Source: Ecdyonurus torrentis (Eukaryota > Arthropoda > Insecta > Ephemeroptera > Heptageniidae). From it: a stretch of DNA of 64,000 nucleotides. Under the pieces are notes generated by a model that searched no databases, was not told the origin of the DNA, and saw nothing but the letters and a program-made list of their open reading frames with translations. This document shows positions 1 to 14,675 of the stretch, in pieces. A program made the position numbers and the translations under genes. Where the stretch lies: positions 4,137,386-4,201,385 of the forward strand of contig OX439132.1 in NCBI GenBank assembly GCA_949318235.1, in the 5' to 3' direction. The number at the start of each line of letters is the position of its first letter. Positions within the stretch are counted from its first letter, which is position 1.

Positions 1-2810
1 AGAAATGATAAAAAAACACTATACTCGAAAACAAAAACATTGAAGGTCAATAATGGTGATCGCAATCTTTTTTTTTTTTTTTTTTTCTTTTCTTTTCTTT
101 CTACTTCCAACTACAAAAAAATGAAGATCACCTAATGCTTTTTAAATGGAATTGCATATTTTTTGGAGTAAAGGAACAAGATACGAACATCATTAGAGAT
201 TGATTTTATGAGCAATTGTCACATTTTTTCTATGTTTTGTACTACATATTAATGCACTTCTAATAATTTGTTATTGGGCATGTAATATTTTAATATGACG
301 TATATTGTAAAATAGAGCGACGTTTGCTGTGAAGCTCTATTTCATTAATGGTGAAAAGTAACTTAGCTCTACAAAATAGTTGTAGTTTAAATTCTTCAAT
401 CACTTTTTTCCCAACATAAGAAAAAAAATCTGCATGTTATAAATGTTAATTATCATATTGAATGTCTGCTCGCTGCGCTCTATTATAGTCAATTGCATGC
501 ATGTTATGTCGTACAGCCATAATTTGTAAATTTTCTTATTATCCGTGCGGTTAATTAAAAAAGGTAAAGTTCATAAATTACAAATTGCATATAGATAGAC
601 GTGTAATTAAATATTGTATGCTAATGACTGCCTGAGGTAACAAAAGAATTACCTACCTGTCACGGCGTATCAAAGAATTAATTTCAATCATAAATCTTGA
701 TTCAATGGCAGTAAATCTCGCTGCAGAAATATCTACTGTTTGTTGAAATCAATCAATTTGTATGTTCGCGCTAACGTCAAGTGCAGACTTGTCAGGTATT
801 GTCCGCGGTGTGTTGTGGAAAACATAAGGTAATTTAAATTTAATTAAATTTTAATTATTTATTTATTGTATGCGCAACATATTGTTTGTAAATTTAAAAA
901 ATATTCAGATTCTGATATTTGATATAAATAAAAGAATATCCCAATTTTTGAAACTGTTGTTGAATACACGAGTTATTTATTAATTATTCACAATGTTAAA
1001 AATAGGGTAATACTTAATGGAGGGGTCAGAGGTTCAATATATTTTGAGCGTTTTTTGCCATCAAATTTGATACATGGGTCTAAAAGTGTAACCCTTGAAA
1101 TTCAAAATTTACAATTTAAAAATCCTCATTGGTAAAATTTACTTCCTAAAATTTTATAATTACAATAATGTCATCAACTTACACACACGATTTTGATAGT
1201 ACAATTTATCATTCAAATTCAACGCGTGTTTTCATCATATGAATAATATTGCAAATATAGTACCAGATTATGCATGGTAATATAAAATATTATAACAAAT
1301 ATTTGCGTACTAAATTCCATGGATAAAATTTCTTACCGGGGAAAATCTTTGATTTCATTTTTTTTAAGAACATGTAAAAGTTTATTTAGTATATTATACG
1401 TCATTTGAATTTCTCCGTTCTATCTACATTAGTTTTCTATAAATGCGCTTACAGAATGGTCCCGCAATGCTAAAGGTTATAGAAAAGTAGGGGTCTTCCG
1501 CTTTTTTTTTTTTTTTTTTTTTTTTCTTTGGGCTTTTTATTGCTATACATCACCCCCGCGGTAACAAACATTTAAAGATAATATCAGGAAATCAACAAGT
1601 TGATAACAATAAATACTACGTCAATCACTTGATGTCAATAACATCAATTAGTTTACATACATTGTTGCTCATAAAAAATATTACAATTGTTCCACCTCAT
1701 AAGTTATCATGAAAAAATTATAATCCCACGTCATTCAGACATTTTTATCATTACGTGAGTTAAAGCATCTTATATGATACAAAATCAGAGTCCGTGAGAA
1801 GTGCCGCTATATTTTTATTGTAGTATGGTAATGTGTTATAGATTCATGTTTATTATTTATCCCTTCTCATCTTCACACTTCACAGAATGTGCTTTTCACG
1901 AGAACTTTTTTAGGTTTACAATTTTTTATCTGTAATCTGATCTTATGTTTATGAAAATCAATGTTTTCTTACACGAAAATATATAATAAAGTAGTTTTAG
2001 GGATTAAAAATCGATACATATGTGCATTTTTAAATTTTGAGGTTATTCAGTATTTTTAATTAATTTTTAAAATTCACTAAATAACGTTACAGTTGCAGCT
2101 CATGTATGTGGGCATAGGAAAAGTTGCAGCCTCTAGTGTTATTTCACGATATTCAAAAATTAAATAAAAATATTTAATGAGCTCAAAAATTAAAAATACA
2201 CATATCAATCGATTCAGAACAATGTACTCTTTTAGAATATGAAATAAAATTATCTCCTAAAATTTTTTTACTTCCTAATTGTACTTTGGAGCAAGAGAGC
2301 AGCCGTGGATGTGTAAAAATATTGAGGTGTCACCTCATGCAAAGTTTATACGTGAATAATACAACTCTTCGGTAATTTAAATATTTTTTGTTTGTCTGTT
2401 CTAATTTGAACAGTGACCTCTCTTTCACATCCCTCAGTATATCGATGGCAAATTATCCTACATTATTTCTGTATAATGCTCCTTTCAAATGGACTATCTT
2501 TGTGTTTAGAATAGAAAAGAAACTTTAATATAATTACGTCTATTATGGTTACATTGATGTACTTGTGATTCAAAACTATATTGAGAGAAAAAAAAATAAG
2601 TGATACAGGCTAGAAGTAAAAAAAATAAAAATAATAACAAATAAATAAAAAAAGTAGTTACTACATATTTTATGCATTGTCTCTAAACATTCATCAAACT
2701 CTAATACACAGAGCGTATATAGAAAGTATCTAAAATTATCCTTAATTTGATTCTAGTGATTAACCATAACTCTCGACCATAGTCAATGTTTACTCACTAT
2801 ACCAGTGTGT

Positions 2811-3010
2811 GCACAGAAATAATAAATTACGTAATTTATGTTGTATTTATGTCGTTAAAGCATAAGCTATGCTAAATTAGAACAACATGCTGTACAACAT
2901 AATATTTATGCTATGTAACATAGTTATTATGCAATATATAGCATAAATTATGCTGTATTGAACAAATTATGCTGAAAATAAGCTAGCATGATTATTAAAT
3001 AATAATTTTA
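2811..3010. mobile_element. AT-rich foldback element, family A, copy 1
   Basis: About 200 bases. It starts near AATAAATTACGTAATTTATG, contains several GCATAAATTATGC-type inner palindromes, and ends near GCTAGCATGATTATT. These are the hallmarks of a family with about 14 copies in this window. No open reading frame. A non-autonomous MITE-like element is inferred; target-site duplications are not clear. Confidence 0.55.
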
Positions 3011-3201
3011 GGCTGAGTGGGTACTAATAAAATGGGTATACAATACAGAGCAAAAAACGAAAATACACTTTCATACTTTGCCGTACTGTTACAATCAATT
3101 CATTTTGTGGGTACGCTTTAGCTATTACGAGATTAAATATTTGTTCTTTAAGAATACTTAACTTCATACTAAAAAAAAAAATTAATAATAATAATTAACC
3201 T

Positions 3202-3300
3202 GGGGGCTGATTCTGTAACTTCATAACGAACGAAATTATTCGATATCTTATGCAAATTTGTTTGTTGCAACAAAGCGAAAAAGTTACAGAATCAGCCCCC
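3202..3300. mobile_element. 99-bp foldback element with 20-bp perfect terminal inverted repeats
   Basis: The left end GGGGGCTGATTCTGTAACTT (3202-3221) is the exact reverse complement of the right end (3281-3300). The 59 bases between carry no coding potential. This is MITE-like architecture. No target-site duplication is obvious and no second copy was noticed. Confidence 0.6.
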
Positions 3301-4084
3301 TGAGCTGATACATTATTCATGTGTATTATAAATTTATGATTGCAGGATGAAATATAAATACAAGAATTCTAAATTAATTACATTAATCTTGCAACCTAAA
3401 TACTAATGTACTAAAATTGTAATATTGTTGTACCTGAATTAGTGAAAACTAAATATACATATTTAATTAAAATTCTTTACTTTCCGCATAAGACAATAAA
3501 ATGTAGATTTTCAAATTAGTTACTGTACAATATTTCAAAACAAAACACACACAATAAGACAGGAAATTAGTAAATTTACGTGCAAATTAAATAATTTCAA
3601 GCAAAACTTCATTTTTTTCTATTTGTAAACATAACGTATATGATTATACCTAAGAACAATACCGCATAATTTAATTAAACATATTAACATATTTATTTTT
3701 TAAAAAAAACTAAATTATAGTACACGGGATTCTTATATTTCATGGTCAAACACAATATTAAATTAAATTATATATTTAATATCCCAGCCAACAATATCAT
3801 TGTTCTAAAAATAGGAAGTTACTCACTCGATCGTCTACTTACATACTGTACATGTAAGACAACTTTACAAGAATGTGTTTTATAAAACTTGTTTTATTAG
3901 AAAATTGTAACGAATTTAAAAACAATAAAAAAAGTTGATTAAGATTTCCATTCATTAAGAGAAAATTAAGTTTGCGATGTCACTCGTCACGCAGAGAATT
4001 TTTATTTTATTTCCGGTGTTGTGTTGAGTGACCTGGTATTGTGGAGTCATTACATTTTGTCCTTGCCCTTGGCTATCTGTACAG

Positions 4085-4490
4085 TACACGGAGAGAAAAT
4101 TACACGGACAAAACATATACATACGTAAGAATTGTGTTAGCTATGCAGCAACATGTATGAAAAACAGTGATTATACTGCATATCATAATAGTTGAGATGT
4201 TCGGCATAAACACAAAACAACAACATTTAAGCTCTACAATATAGCAATTATCCAATGCAGTATTTATTAATTAATTTATACTGCCTTTCTCTTAAATAGT
4301 ATAAATATTGCTAACTTGGAACAGCATAAATAATTATGCACTTCAACATTACTGTTATGCTATGACGTGCTCGTATAATATATAAGTAGTGTATATGATT
4401 TTTATAATATTCAATGCAGCATAATTTATCTTATTTATAAATAAATGTTACTGAAATTGAACTAGCATAATTGTTACGTACTTTTCAGGG
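4085..4490. mobile_element. AT-rich foldback family A, composite of about two copies
   Basis: Begins with a doubled CACGGA end (TACACGGAGA then TACACGGACA), then inner motifs such as AGCATAATTTAT and ACAGCATAAATAATTATGC, and ends near CTAGCATAATTGTTACGTA. The length is about twice the family unit, so two adjacent or nested copies are likely. No coding content. Confidence 0.5.
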
Positions 4491-4962
4491 TCCCCCACTT
4501 TTTTTTCTTTGTATGTATAATGAATGTCATTTTACCTGTATTGTCTTTTATAGCAATAAAAATTTATATAGAGATTTTTATTAATTTACTGCTTCTTATT
4601 AAAGCATCATAATAAAACATTCATTGATTAAAGTTTTATGTGACTTTTTTATGACTATTTATTAAGGTAGTATTAATCACTCTCTTGATCTTATTCATGA
4701 GAAAACAAATAACTCTGAGTCAAATTACTTTTTATTTATTTTATTTGTTTGTCTTAGCATTGTAAGTTATTGTTAACTTTTAAGAAACCTAAAATTTACT
4801 ATTTTAATTGGTACAATATAACCATATTTGAGTTAAAATAAAAACTAACTACATAAACATTACACTGGCAATACATGTGAGAGAATACAAATTAGGTCTT
4901 ACTTCTTTTGGTGACCAATGTAGGTAATACTTATTTCCGGTGAACGTTTGGTGCTCACCAAC

Positions 4963-5145
4963 AGACCTAAACCTAGCCTAAACCTACATAACCCTAAACT
5001 TAGCCTAAACCTAGCCTAAACCTAGCCTAACCCTAGCCTAACCCTAGCCTAACCCTAGCCTAACCCTAGCCTAAACCTAGCCTAAACCTAGACCTAAATC
5101 TAGACCTATATCTTAACCTAGCCGAAACCTATATCTTAACCTACT
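4963..5145. repeat. Degenerate CCTAACCCTAG / CCTAAACCTAG tandem array (telomere-like)
   Basis: Roughly 180 bases of an 11-bp unit alternating CCTAA and CCTAG cores, most regular around 5010-5095 and decaying at both sides (CCTAGACCTAAAT, CCTATATCTTAA). The CCTAA core equals the complementary strand of the TTAGG telomere repeat known from many arthropods, but the 11-bp period differs from a pure telomere array. Confidence 0.7.
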
Positions 5146-5386
5146 ATGAACAGCTACTACAAAAAAAAATTATATATAAAAGATTCACTTTCATAGTCCG
5201 AATGTATTATTTAAACAAAAGATTGCATTTTTGTCATTAGTGAAGTTTTTTTTTTCAGTGTACCGAGAACCCATTAATAGTTTATAACAACCCATATGTT
5301 TTTGTTTGAGTGTAAATACATGTGTGCTCTAAATAGTAATCATTAATAATGACATTTATTATACATTTAATTTTAGTGTAATTATG

Positions 5387-5412
5387 TCTCTCTCTCTCTC
5401 TCTCTCTCTCTC
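5387..5412. repeat. (CT)n microsatellite
   Basis: Uninterrupted CT dinucleotides in the intergenic region upstream of the first protease gene. Confidence 0.9.
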
Positions 5413-5723
5413 AAACTTGTTATATTCAATTCTTCTTAAATCTTACCTTTCCAATTCTATATAAAATTAATTATAACAAAAGAAGATAAAACCGGATATA
5501 TATATTTTTTTTATTTAAGTTATTTATAAAAAAACAAAATGAAAAGGATTATTATATTGAGGTAAAAGTGTTTTTAAAAAAACTGTCTTCGTATTTAAGT
5601 TTACTTTTTTCTTAATAAAAACTTAACCTACATGAAGTTTAAAATTTGTAGGGCATGCACGAAGGACGACAAATTATGTGGAGTCAAGTGTATTATATTC
5701 TCGTTGTAGCGCATTTTATATTT

Positions 5724-5812
5724 AGAGAGAGATGAGAGAATGAGGGAGAGAGAAGGAGAGACAGAGAGAGAGACAGAGAGGGAGAGAGAGATTGGGAGAG
5801 AAAGAGAGAGAC
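5724..5812. repeat. Imperfect GA-rich microsatellite
   Basis: GA dinucleotides interrupted by GAT, GGG and GAC. It lies 145 bases upstream of the first protease ATG, so it could fall within its promoter or 5'UTR region. Confidence 0.85.
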
Positions 5813-5957
5813 TTGACTTCCACACTGTATACCTACGACATCGACACTTCTATAACGGACCTAAAAAAATAATAATAATAAAAAAAAAAAAAAAAAAACG
5901 TGAGTAGCATCGTTTTCTCGTTGCGCTGAGCGGCGAGCACGGAGCGAAGAGGCACAC

Positions 5958-8900
5958 ATGATGTTGGGCGGGCGTGTAAACCACAAGCAAGTGAGGCAGC
6001 TCTGCCGATCTCTCGTCCTTATCGTTGTTATCGTCAACATCGTCTCTGCTAAGTTATCGACAACTCAAGACTCCACAAAAGTAAGTAACCTCTTAATTAT
6101 AACATTTAATTACATTATATTGACAGAGTAGACCATGCTAATATAATATTCATTCATTATGTATGATTAAATCTCAAGATAAAATTAATATTGTATAGTC
6201 TGATAGAACTTATAGAATATTTATTGACTTAATTTTTTTAAATTTTTTTAATTTCCTTTTTTTTTTTTTTTTTTATAAAATTTAAAAAATGGATATTCTG
6301 AAAGTTCTATTAAATAATGAGTAATTACAGAACTACCATGTTTTATAAGTAGAAGATTTTTATCGCCTTCTTGTTGTAAATTTAAAAAACGACAACAAGA
6401 AAAAATACTAGTGCTTGAAATTCTTGACATAAATTAACAGAGAAGTTTTTTTTTTTCTTTCTTTTAAGAAAAATGCAAAGAAATGTTTAGTAACTAATAT
6501 AAACACAAAGAACAAAGTGTTGATGTCAAATTTCAAATCTCATATATATCTAGATAATCATGGACACTAAAAACAATTTTTTAAATAAATGTTCTTGAAC
6601 TTCAATTTTAAAACTATTGTAGGCTTATATAAAATTTATCAATATTTCAGTGCTTTTATGGAAGTTTATTTTTTTATTGTATTTTTAACATAATTGTTAT
6701 TAATTGTTATTGTTATTATTATTGAATGATAAAAAACTCTTTTAAAAATCACAAATTGTAAGACAATTTTACCATAAAAAACAAGTAAAAAAATGTTGTT
6801 AGAACTTTTATTTTCACTAGTTATATTTAATTATTTTTATTTTTAAATATTCTATGTTTCTATGAATATGTATTACTTTTAATTTAAATAAATTTTTTAA
6901 GAAAAAGTTGTACGGTTTTATCTTATAGGTACTGACTTTATGATATACAATTTTATTTTATTGGATGACATAGCAAATACTGTAGAATACAGGGTTATTA
7001 TTTCAATAATATTTTCATTGTATTATTTTTATTTTCGAGTGTTTTTTTAGTATTGTACAAATAGTTTGATATACATTTTTATTTGATCACCTCAATGAGG
7101 TTTCGATATATTTATATGAAAAAGACTTTAACTATAACGCAATGCTTCATATTATAATGCTTCTGGTATTTCCATAAGACAATACATTAAAACTTTGCAT
7201 GTCACAGTTTTGTTCTACTCTGTGTAGATACACGGAGAAAAATAAATTACGTAATTTATGCTACATTTATTACTATTATTGTAGTTCAAAAACGTTGATA
7301 TTCTGTAATAACAAAAGTACGAGTAACTATTATATGCTATGTAGTAATATGCAATAGCATCAAATTATTTTGTCATGCATATCAATGTTACTGCATTGTA
7401 ACTAGCATAATTATTATGTATTTATTTTTGTCCTTGCTTGAAACGGAATAAAATGATCTTATTTTGTATAGATAATATAGAGTAAAATTTTGAATTAAAT
7501 AAATAACTATACTAAAAATTATTGTTTTAATGATGAGAAACTATTATTACTAATATAGGAAAAATTACGTAGATATAATTATTACTGAAGTATCGTAAAT
7601 ATTACGTATTTATTATTGTAGTTGAATATTGACTTAAAGTTTTATAAACTGTGTACAGAGATATACATTGACATTTCAAGTAATGAGTGATTGTTATGAT
7701 AATTGCAGAATGGCCAGAGCAGTAAAAACCTATTTGGATATTTCACAAGACCTGGGAGCAGTAGTAATCAAGCCGCGATGACCACAACACAGAAAACTTG
7801 CAGTTGCAGTAAGTACTAATTGTTTATACCAACATTATCAGAGAAAAACATGAGCTACTAACATGTGAAATATAAGAGATCAAAATATTACAGTACACAG
7901 TATGTACAGGAAATATGAATTATTATTCTTCATACTTACAATCAAAGTATTTAATTTTCATAGAATTGATCATTAATATTCTACGTACATTTATTTAATG
8001 ACATTTTTTTACTGTAAATTAATTTATTTGCAAGTCACTCGCCTAATACATGCTGCATGATAGTCTAAAGTTATGTATAAGAAAATATATATGTATAAAA
8101 AAACAGGCGGAAAGAGTGCTTAAAAAAAAAATAATAGTAATAATTTTCACTCAAAAAGTCGGGAAAAGGTACATGATTTTTTAGCAAGAGAACATAAAAA
8201 TAAAGTCATACAGCATAAATGTTAATGTTTCCGAATTACATAAATAATTATGCTTTGTATAACATATATATTTATGTCAGCCAACATAATCATATAGTAT
8301 AGCATAAATTATGCTATTATTGTTGCTGAGATTATGCTACAGCATAATTTTTTTTGATTACTTATTTATTTTGGGAAAAATATATTAACGAGTAAACTAT
8401 GCTATCTCAACTATAATATTGTACAGAAAATTTACTTTTCCCTACTGAAGAAATAAATCTCTACCGCACGGTTAGTCGGTTATTCTATTTCACAACAATT
8501 AAAGTAAAGCAGTAGACGTCCAACAACAGAAATATTACGATTTACAGCTTCCCCGTGAGAAAATGCGTGAAACTACATTTTTACGCTATTAACAGTTTTT
8601 TAATTTACTTTTCTTTTACTTTAAAAACACAAAATATAATAATTTTTTAAAAAGTTGCTTAGTAAAAATTTAAATGATAACAAAAATCAAAGTTTCCTTA
8701 CTTTACGGCGATACAATAACCTTTAATAATATTTCATTAAAATATTGTGATGCGCTGAAAGTTCAAAGCCCTTGCATTACTGGTTTAATTAAATATGACG
8801 CCTCTATTGCAGTTCAGACAATATTAAGCCGATAAATAAAATAATAAAAAAAAAAAAAAAAAAGAGAAGAAAATTAACAAGCTTGTTACTTCCGACCAAG

Positions 8901-9428
8901 TAATTAGGCATTATGTAAGGAAAATTTACTGCGGCTTAAGCTTTTAAACAAACAAAATATATATTAATAAAAAAAGGCATGATGGTTTCAATTAATTTTT
9001 TAAGTAAACTTACAAAAAAAAAAGTAATTAAAATACGTGATTTTATACGCTGGAAAAATCAACAAATTTTTATGTTTCTTAAACATTTTTTATGAGATTT
9101 TCGCTTACTTGAACTTTAATTTAACGAGAGAGTAATTTTTATGTGGTTTTTAACGATAAAAGTAATAGGCGTTATCAGTGACAATATTTACGTATTTTTT
9201 ATTGGCTATAAGGTGAGATGAGAGGTCAAAGGTTTCACACCTCAATATTTTAATCATTTATTGCTGTCAAATTTTGTGGTCACCATAGAAATAAAAAACG
9301 AGAAAATTTATATTGACATTAACATTGTCTTATGGGTCTTAAACTTCAAACTTGTCGAATTAAAATTTTTGCATAAAGACACCACAAAACTTTAGATATT
9401 TGGGTTCCTGAAATTCCAATGTAAGTTT

Positions 9429-9464
<36 letters not shown>

Positions 9465-10368
9465 ATTAAGATACTTTTTTTATCGTGATCAGCTGATTAG
9501 AATTTACTTGTTTTTCATTGTAGTGTAGTAGACCAATGTGTCTAAACAAGAAGGTGAGGATTTTAAAAATTGTATCGTCCGTTTTTACTTTAAAAAAAAA
9601 AATAAAAAAGTGCCTAGTGTTCATTATTCATAAATTATTGTTAAGCTCTTAATGCATTTTTTAAAAGTATTTAAGTAGAAAAGAGTCTTTTAAATTTCCC
9701 GATCCACCTGTGATTGGCTAGCACGTTAGTATTAAGCTCTATTTAAATAGGAAAAATTCTTTGATATTAAAATTCCTGATTCCACGCAACATGTAAACAA
9801 CTTTCTGCAATTTGAAGTGATTCACAATTCCGGGAAATGAAACTTCAACTTCCTTTATTTCCTATATAGCTGTAACGTCATTAATAAAACGAAATTAATA
9901 ATAATTAGCAGAAATCACAAATTTACATGAAAGCAGGAAAACTTTATTAAACTTCTTTGTAAAAATTAATGCGGTTTATTTGACACCAATTTATATGTCA
10001 CTTCTCATTAGTGTGGCATCTAGAAAAAAAAAAAGAGGTATGAAATATCTAATTTCAATTGAAAATATACGTAACATGTATAACAAAAAAATTACGTACA
10101 CTAAATACACTGTGCTACAATTTTTTTTTATATAATTATCATGTTCTGAAAGAAAGCTTTATTTTTCATTAATATACTTAATTTGTATCAGATTTTTTAA
10201 GTAATGGATTTCTAAAGTAATTTTAAAATTGGATATTTTGCACGCCCTATATAGTCAGGTAATAGAAGTGACATGTTTGAGTATGCAGACTTTTTTTTCT
10301 CATTGAAACTCCACTTAAGAAATAAAAGCAATAATAATGCACTTCTATAAGTTACCCCCAAAAGAACT

Positions 10369-10402
<34 letters not shown>

Positions 10403-13400
10403 AAAAAGTAAAAGCTTTGTTCAGAAAATGCAATACATACATTGTAAATTGTATGCTATAACCATATGGAATATATATTTCAGTTTTAGTTTTTTTATTG
10501 ATAAAAATACTAATTGGTACAGACATAAATACATATAAAAGCATACAATATGTTTCGTTTAGTAGGTTCAGTCATTTTTTATACACTGTATATAAAAAAA
10601 AAAAAAAAGAAGACATAATATATTCTGCATTTATGTCATTGCAATTATAGCATAAATCGGAACAGCATAAACAACTAACTATGATACAAATATTTTAGCA
10701 ATATACAGAAAAGTTATTATGTAGTATAGCATAAATTATGTAGTAATGAACAAATGTTGCTTATATTGATGCACATAATTATTACGTGTTTATTTTCATC
10801 CGTGTATAAATATAAACAAAAACCTCACAATAACAAATATATAATAACAGTGATGATAAAAAGCAAACAAGAGGAACTACAACTTGTAGTTTCAGTTCCA
10901 GTAAAGTTTCCCATCATCATACGTCTAATGACAACATGGCACTGCTGATTATGGTGATTACACGTGGTGCCGTGGTGGTGACAAACTCCAAGCTATAGCT
11001 AGCTAGCTAGGTCAAGTCGTGGGTGAACTATAACGATGACGAACAATGAGCTAGAAGTAAAAGTCCACACATACGTACGGACAAAAGCAGACACTTCCTA
11101 TTGTTTGTTGGTTTAAAACACACTATATCAATTATCACGGTTAAATTTATATATAGAGCAAAATGTATATTTCACGTGCATAATATACGTATGTAGAAAA
11201 CTAAGTCATGGGGTTATCTAGAGTTTAATAATATTGAGTACCTTATTGATTACACAATTTTGTTATATATATATATAGGCTTGATATATAGGGTAACTAG
11301 ACATACAATTATGCTTCATTTTTGTGGTATAGAAATTATTTATATACTTAATGTGCTCTTCAACTAATCGTCGTTTTTATTTACCAGATATAGTTTGCAC
11401 AATAAAATAAGCATAGAAAATTTACCGGAACTTATTGAAAATGAGGAATTGAAGAAATGCTTTTAATTTTTTATTTATACTTGTAAATATAAATAATAAT
11501 TTTAGAGTTAGTGGAAGTACTATAGTTATTAAGTAAAAACTGATGAGACTAATACAGTGTAACATAATGTAGTGTTACCTGTAAACTACCTGTGTTTAAT
11601 AAATTATTAAATAGCTAATTAAGTAAATAAACAAACAAATAAACAAATATAATAAAAAATGTTTTATATTATGCATTAAAATGAAAATAAATATATCAGT
11701 AAATTAATGAATAAACAAATACAAAAATAAATTGCTATTATTTCACATGTGAAATAATAGCAATTTATTTATATATAAAACTCTCAGTCCAATTACTGTA
11801 CATTATTGATAAGTAGAACGTTATGTAATTGAAATCTCGTGTCCACTTACTATACTATTACTTTATAATCTTGTGTTAAAAGCTATAAAATGAATTATTA
11901 TTTGATGATATGAGACATAAAAACTACATTCCTATATAACTACATATTTGCTATTCAATTCGTATGCATATAATACATAGTCTGTTACATACACACAGAT
12001 GTGCAATGTATTTTATCCCGTATAGAGTAATTATTATACATATATTATTATGGCAAGTGTTTAAGAACGGTAAAAACCTTCAGTTGCACTCACTTGGTCA
12101 ATCATTCTAAAGTCTTGCTAGAGGGTTATGAACTGCGTCAATAAAATGTTCTTGTATCTTGATTCAATTATTGTTAAGTCCTCTTTTCATTCATAACTAT
12201 TATATGGTGATTATTATGTATGTAGGTACTACATATTTTAATTACAGTAATTATATATTGATGTGATTTCAATGTCAGTGATGTATATAGGTCTTACTTA
12301 TGGTGCTAGTCAATTACTGGAGACTCGGCAAAAGCATAAGGACCCTCATTTCTTATCCTCCTTTAGCGTTGCCGGATTTTTTTTTTTTTTAATTTTTTAT
12401 TAATATTTTTTTTTAAGACAACTTCTACATTTGAGTAACAGCGTAAAAATTTCAATTTCAGTACTACACACACGTTTACGTGTTTAAGCTTGTATAAAAA
12501 AATTAACAATAAAAAACATGATTATCATGATCATAAGTATCAACTTTTGTTTTCTTCTTGTTCCTAATCTGACATTAGTATTTGTACTGTACAGTATATT
12601 ATTAGTATATTAAATATATTACGTATTATTATTAGTAGATATATTATTGTTTGTAGATAAATTTATTCCATTTATTTTATAAGTTAACAGTGTTGTAATT
12701 AAATTTCTCATTGTAAAACAAATTTTTAATTGACTTTATTTTTAAATGTTCATAAAAACTAAAGAAGAAGAAGAAAAAGAAAACTTTATGATATACGAAC
12801 TTACCGATTACAGTTTAAATAATTAATGTTTAACTGCTATTAAAAAAAAAAAAAGTTTTTTTTTTTTAAGATTTTTTTTTTTGAAATTGTCTACATAAAA
12901 TGTTTATTATTGCAAAATTAAAAGTCAAATTTCCTATTTACGTCATGTTTATTAATATATATCGTAGCCATTCAGTTTGTGAAGTACTGCTGTTAACCTA
13001 CCTTCTTAAACGTAAATGATTGTAATAAAAATGTATGCAATGTTGGTGTTCGTATATCCTCGCGGAAACTTCAAAGACTGAAGTGAAAAAGATAAATAAA
13101 AAAATATAGCATGCATGAGCGTAAGTTGAGAGAAATAAAAAACTATTTTTATATTTTACGATCAATTACACGACGAAGAAATGTTACATTAAAAACCTAA
13201 GCCTATATAACTTCAGTGCTTGTTAATAGCTGAATGTTAAAGACAGACAAATCGCGATGCAAAATATATTTAAAAAACAAACATCTAATGTCTATGATAA
13301 AATGTTTCGAGAGAATGTAAAAATTTGTTTTTAAGTGGATGAGTTTTGATTTTAAGAAAATATCAGTTTGCATTCATAATAACACATGCATAATGTTTGC

Positions 13401-14629
13401 TCGCCGCGCTCTATTAGACAGTCAAACTGTAACTTAATGTTACCTTTACCTACTAAATAAATAAATACTTGAGCATGAGAAAATATTGATGTGATATACC
13501 ACATCGTAAAAATAAATTTGGAAAAATTTGATTTTTTATTTTTCGTCTGTGATAGCAACATTTATACAAAGCCTTATCTGTATAAGGGAAAAACAACTAA
13601 TTTTTCAAATAAAATAGCCAAAAATCATATTTTTCTATGCTGAGCAATGTTACGCATTACTCCAATGTGGCATCCGTATAAGAATATATAGGGTGTATGC
13701 GCATGACGTCATAATGAATGCGCTTCGACGTCATACTGCAGCAATAAATAACATTGCTCAGCATAGGACAAATTTAATGTAGTTTTTAGCTGTTTTCTTT
13801 GAAAAATTAGTATTTTTTGTTGTTTAATTTTCTCATACTTGAAAACGAAATTTAGCCTGTTAGCAACATCAATGCTAAAAAAAATAGTGGTAATTATTCT
13901 TAAACTGACAAAATGTGTCATTAACCCATACCGGCCCATAGTGCTCACAAATAGTATAAGAATGCAGCCACCCTACAAATGATTTCAATATCTAGTCAGT
14001 AGATATCTATTATATGTTAGTGTATAAACGTACGTCCTCGCAAAGTATCATCTTAACACACAAATGATTCGCATTGTTAAGCAGAATTATAGTCATCTCT
14101 GCCAAAGTTTCCTGTATTTGTGTTTGTACCTTCTTCTTCTTTTTTTTATTATTATTATTTTTTCAGTGACAGAGTCACGAACCGTTACTAAATGAAATTG
14201 TCACGCGTACAACGAGATTCTTATGCTAAAGTCTTTGCAGTATTTTCTAAGCATGACTATTGTAATAAAAAACAATCAATGTCAATTACTTTTAAAATAT
14301 ATAGCATAATGAGAGGTACTTGATCTAAAGTATTGCATAATCATGCTCTCAAATTATATAAAATGTTCTGGATCATGTTTTCAAATACTTCAATTGTAAT
14401 CATTACGATTGTATTTTGTTTATAATAGCAGTTTTGTTAATGCTATATTTCTTAAGGGTCAAGAAGTTCACGATCTCTCGATTTGGATCGTCTACCTCTG
14501 AAATTTAATATTATTTTCAAGCACTGTGTAGAACTACTGTGTAGAATAACTTGGTGAAATTAACATTGAACCTTATGGACCTAAATATTAAAAATTTCGT
14601 TTAGTTCAAAATTTTGCACGGTTACACTG

Positions 14630-14675
<46 letters not shown>

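Larger units (their letters stand above)
1..5957. other. Intergenic region upstream of the first protease gene
   Basis: No coding exon could be supported on either strand; composition is AT-rich with stops in all frames. It holds a foldback element (3202-3300), two AT-rich family A copies (about 2811-3010 and a composite at 4085-4490), a degenerate foldback F copy near 40-205, a CCTAACCCTAG-type array (4963-5145), a CT microsatellite (5387-5412) and a GA-rich tract (5724-5812) just upstream of the first protease exon. No TATA box at a convincing distance from the first ATG was seen. Confidence 0.6.

Noticed and set aside
4963..5145. CRISPR-like direct repeats
   Set aside because: The units are contiguous with no spacers and the DNA is eukaryotic; it is a minisatellite.
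13709..13948. 79-codon minus-strand frame
   Set aside because: It coincides with repeat family E; the related copy at 30640-30830 is not open.
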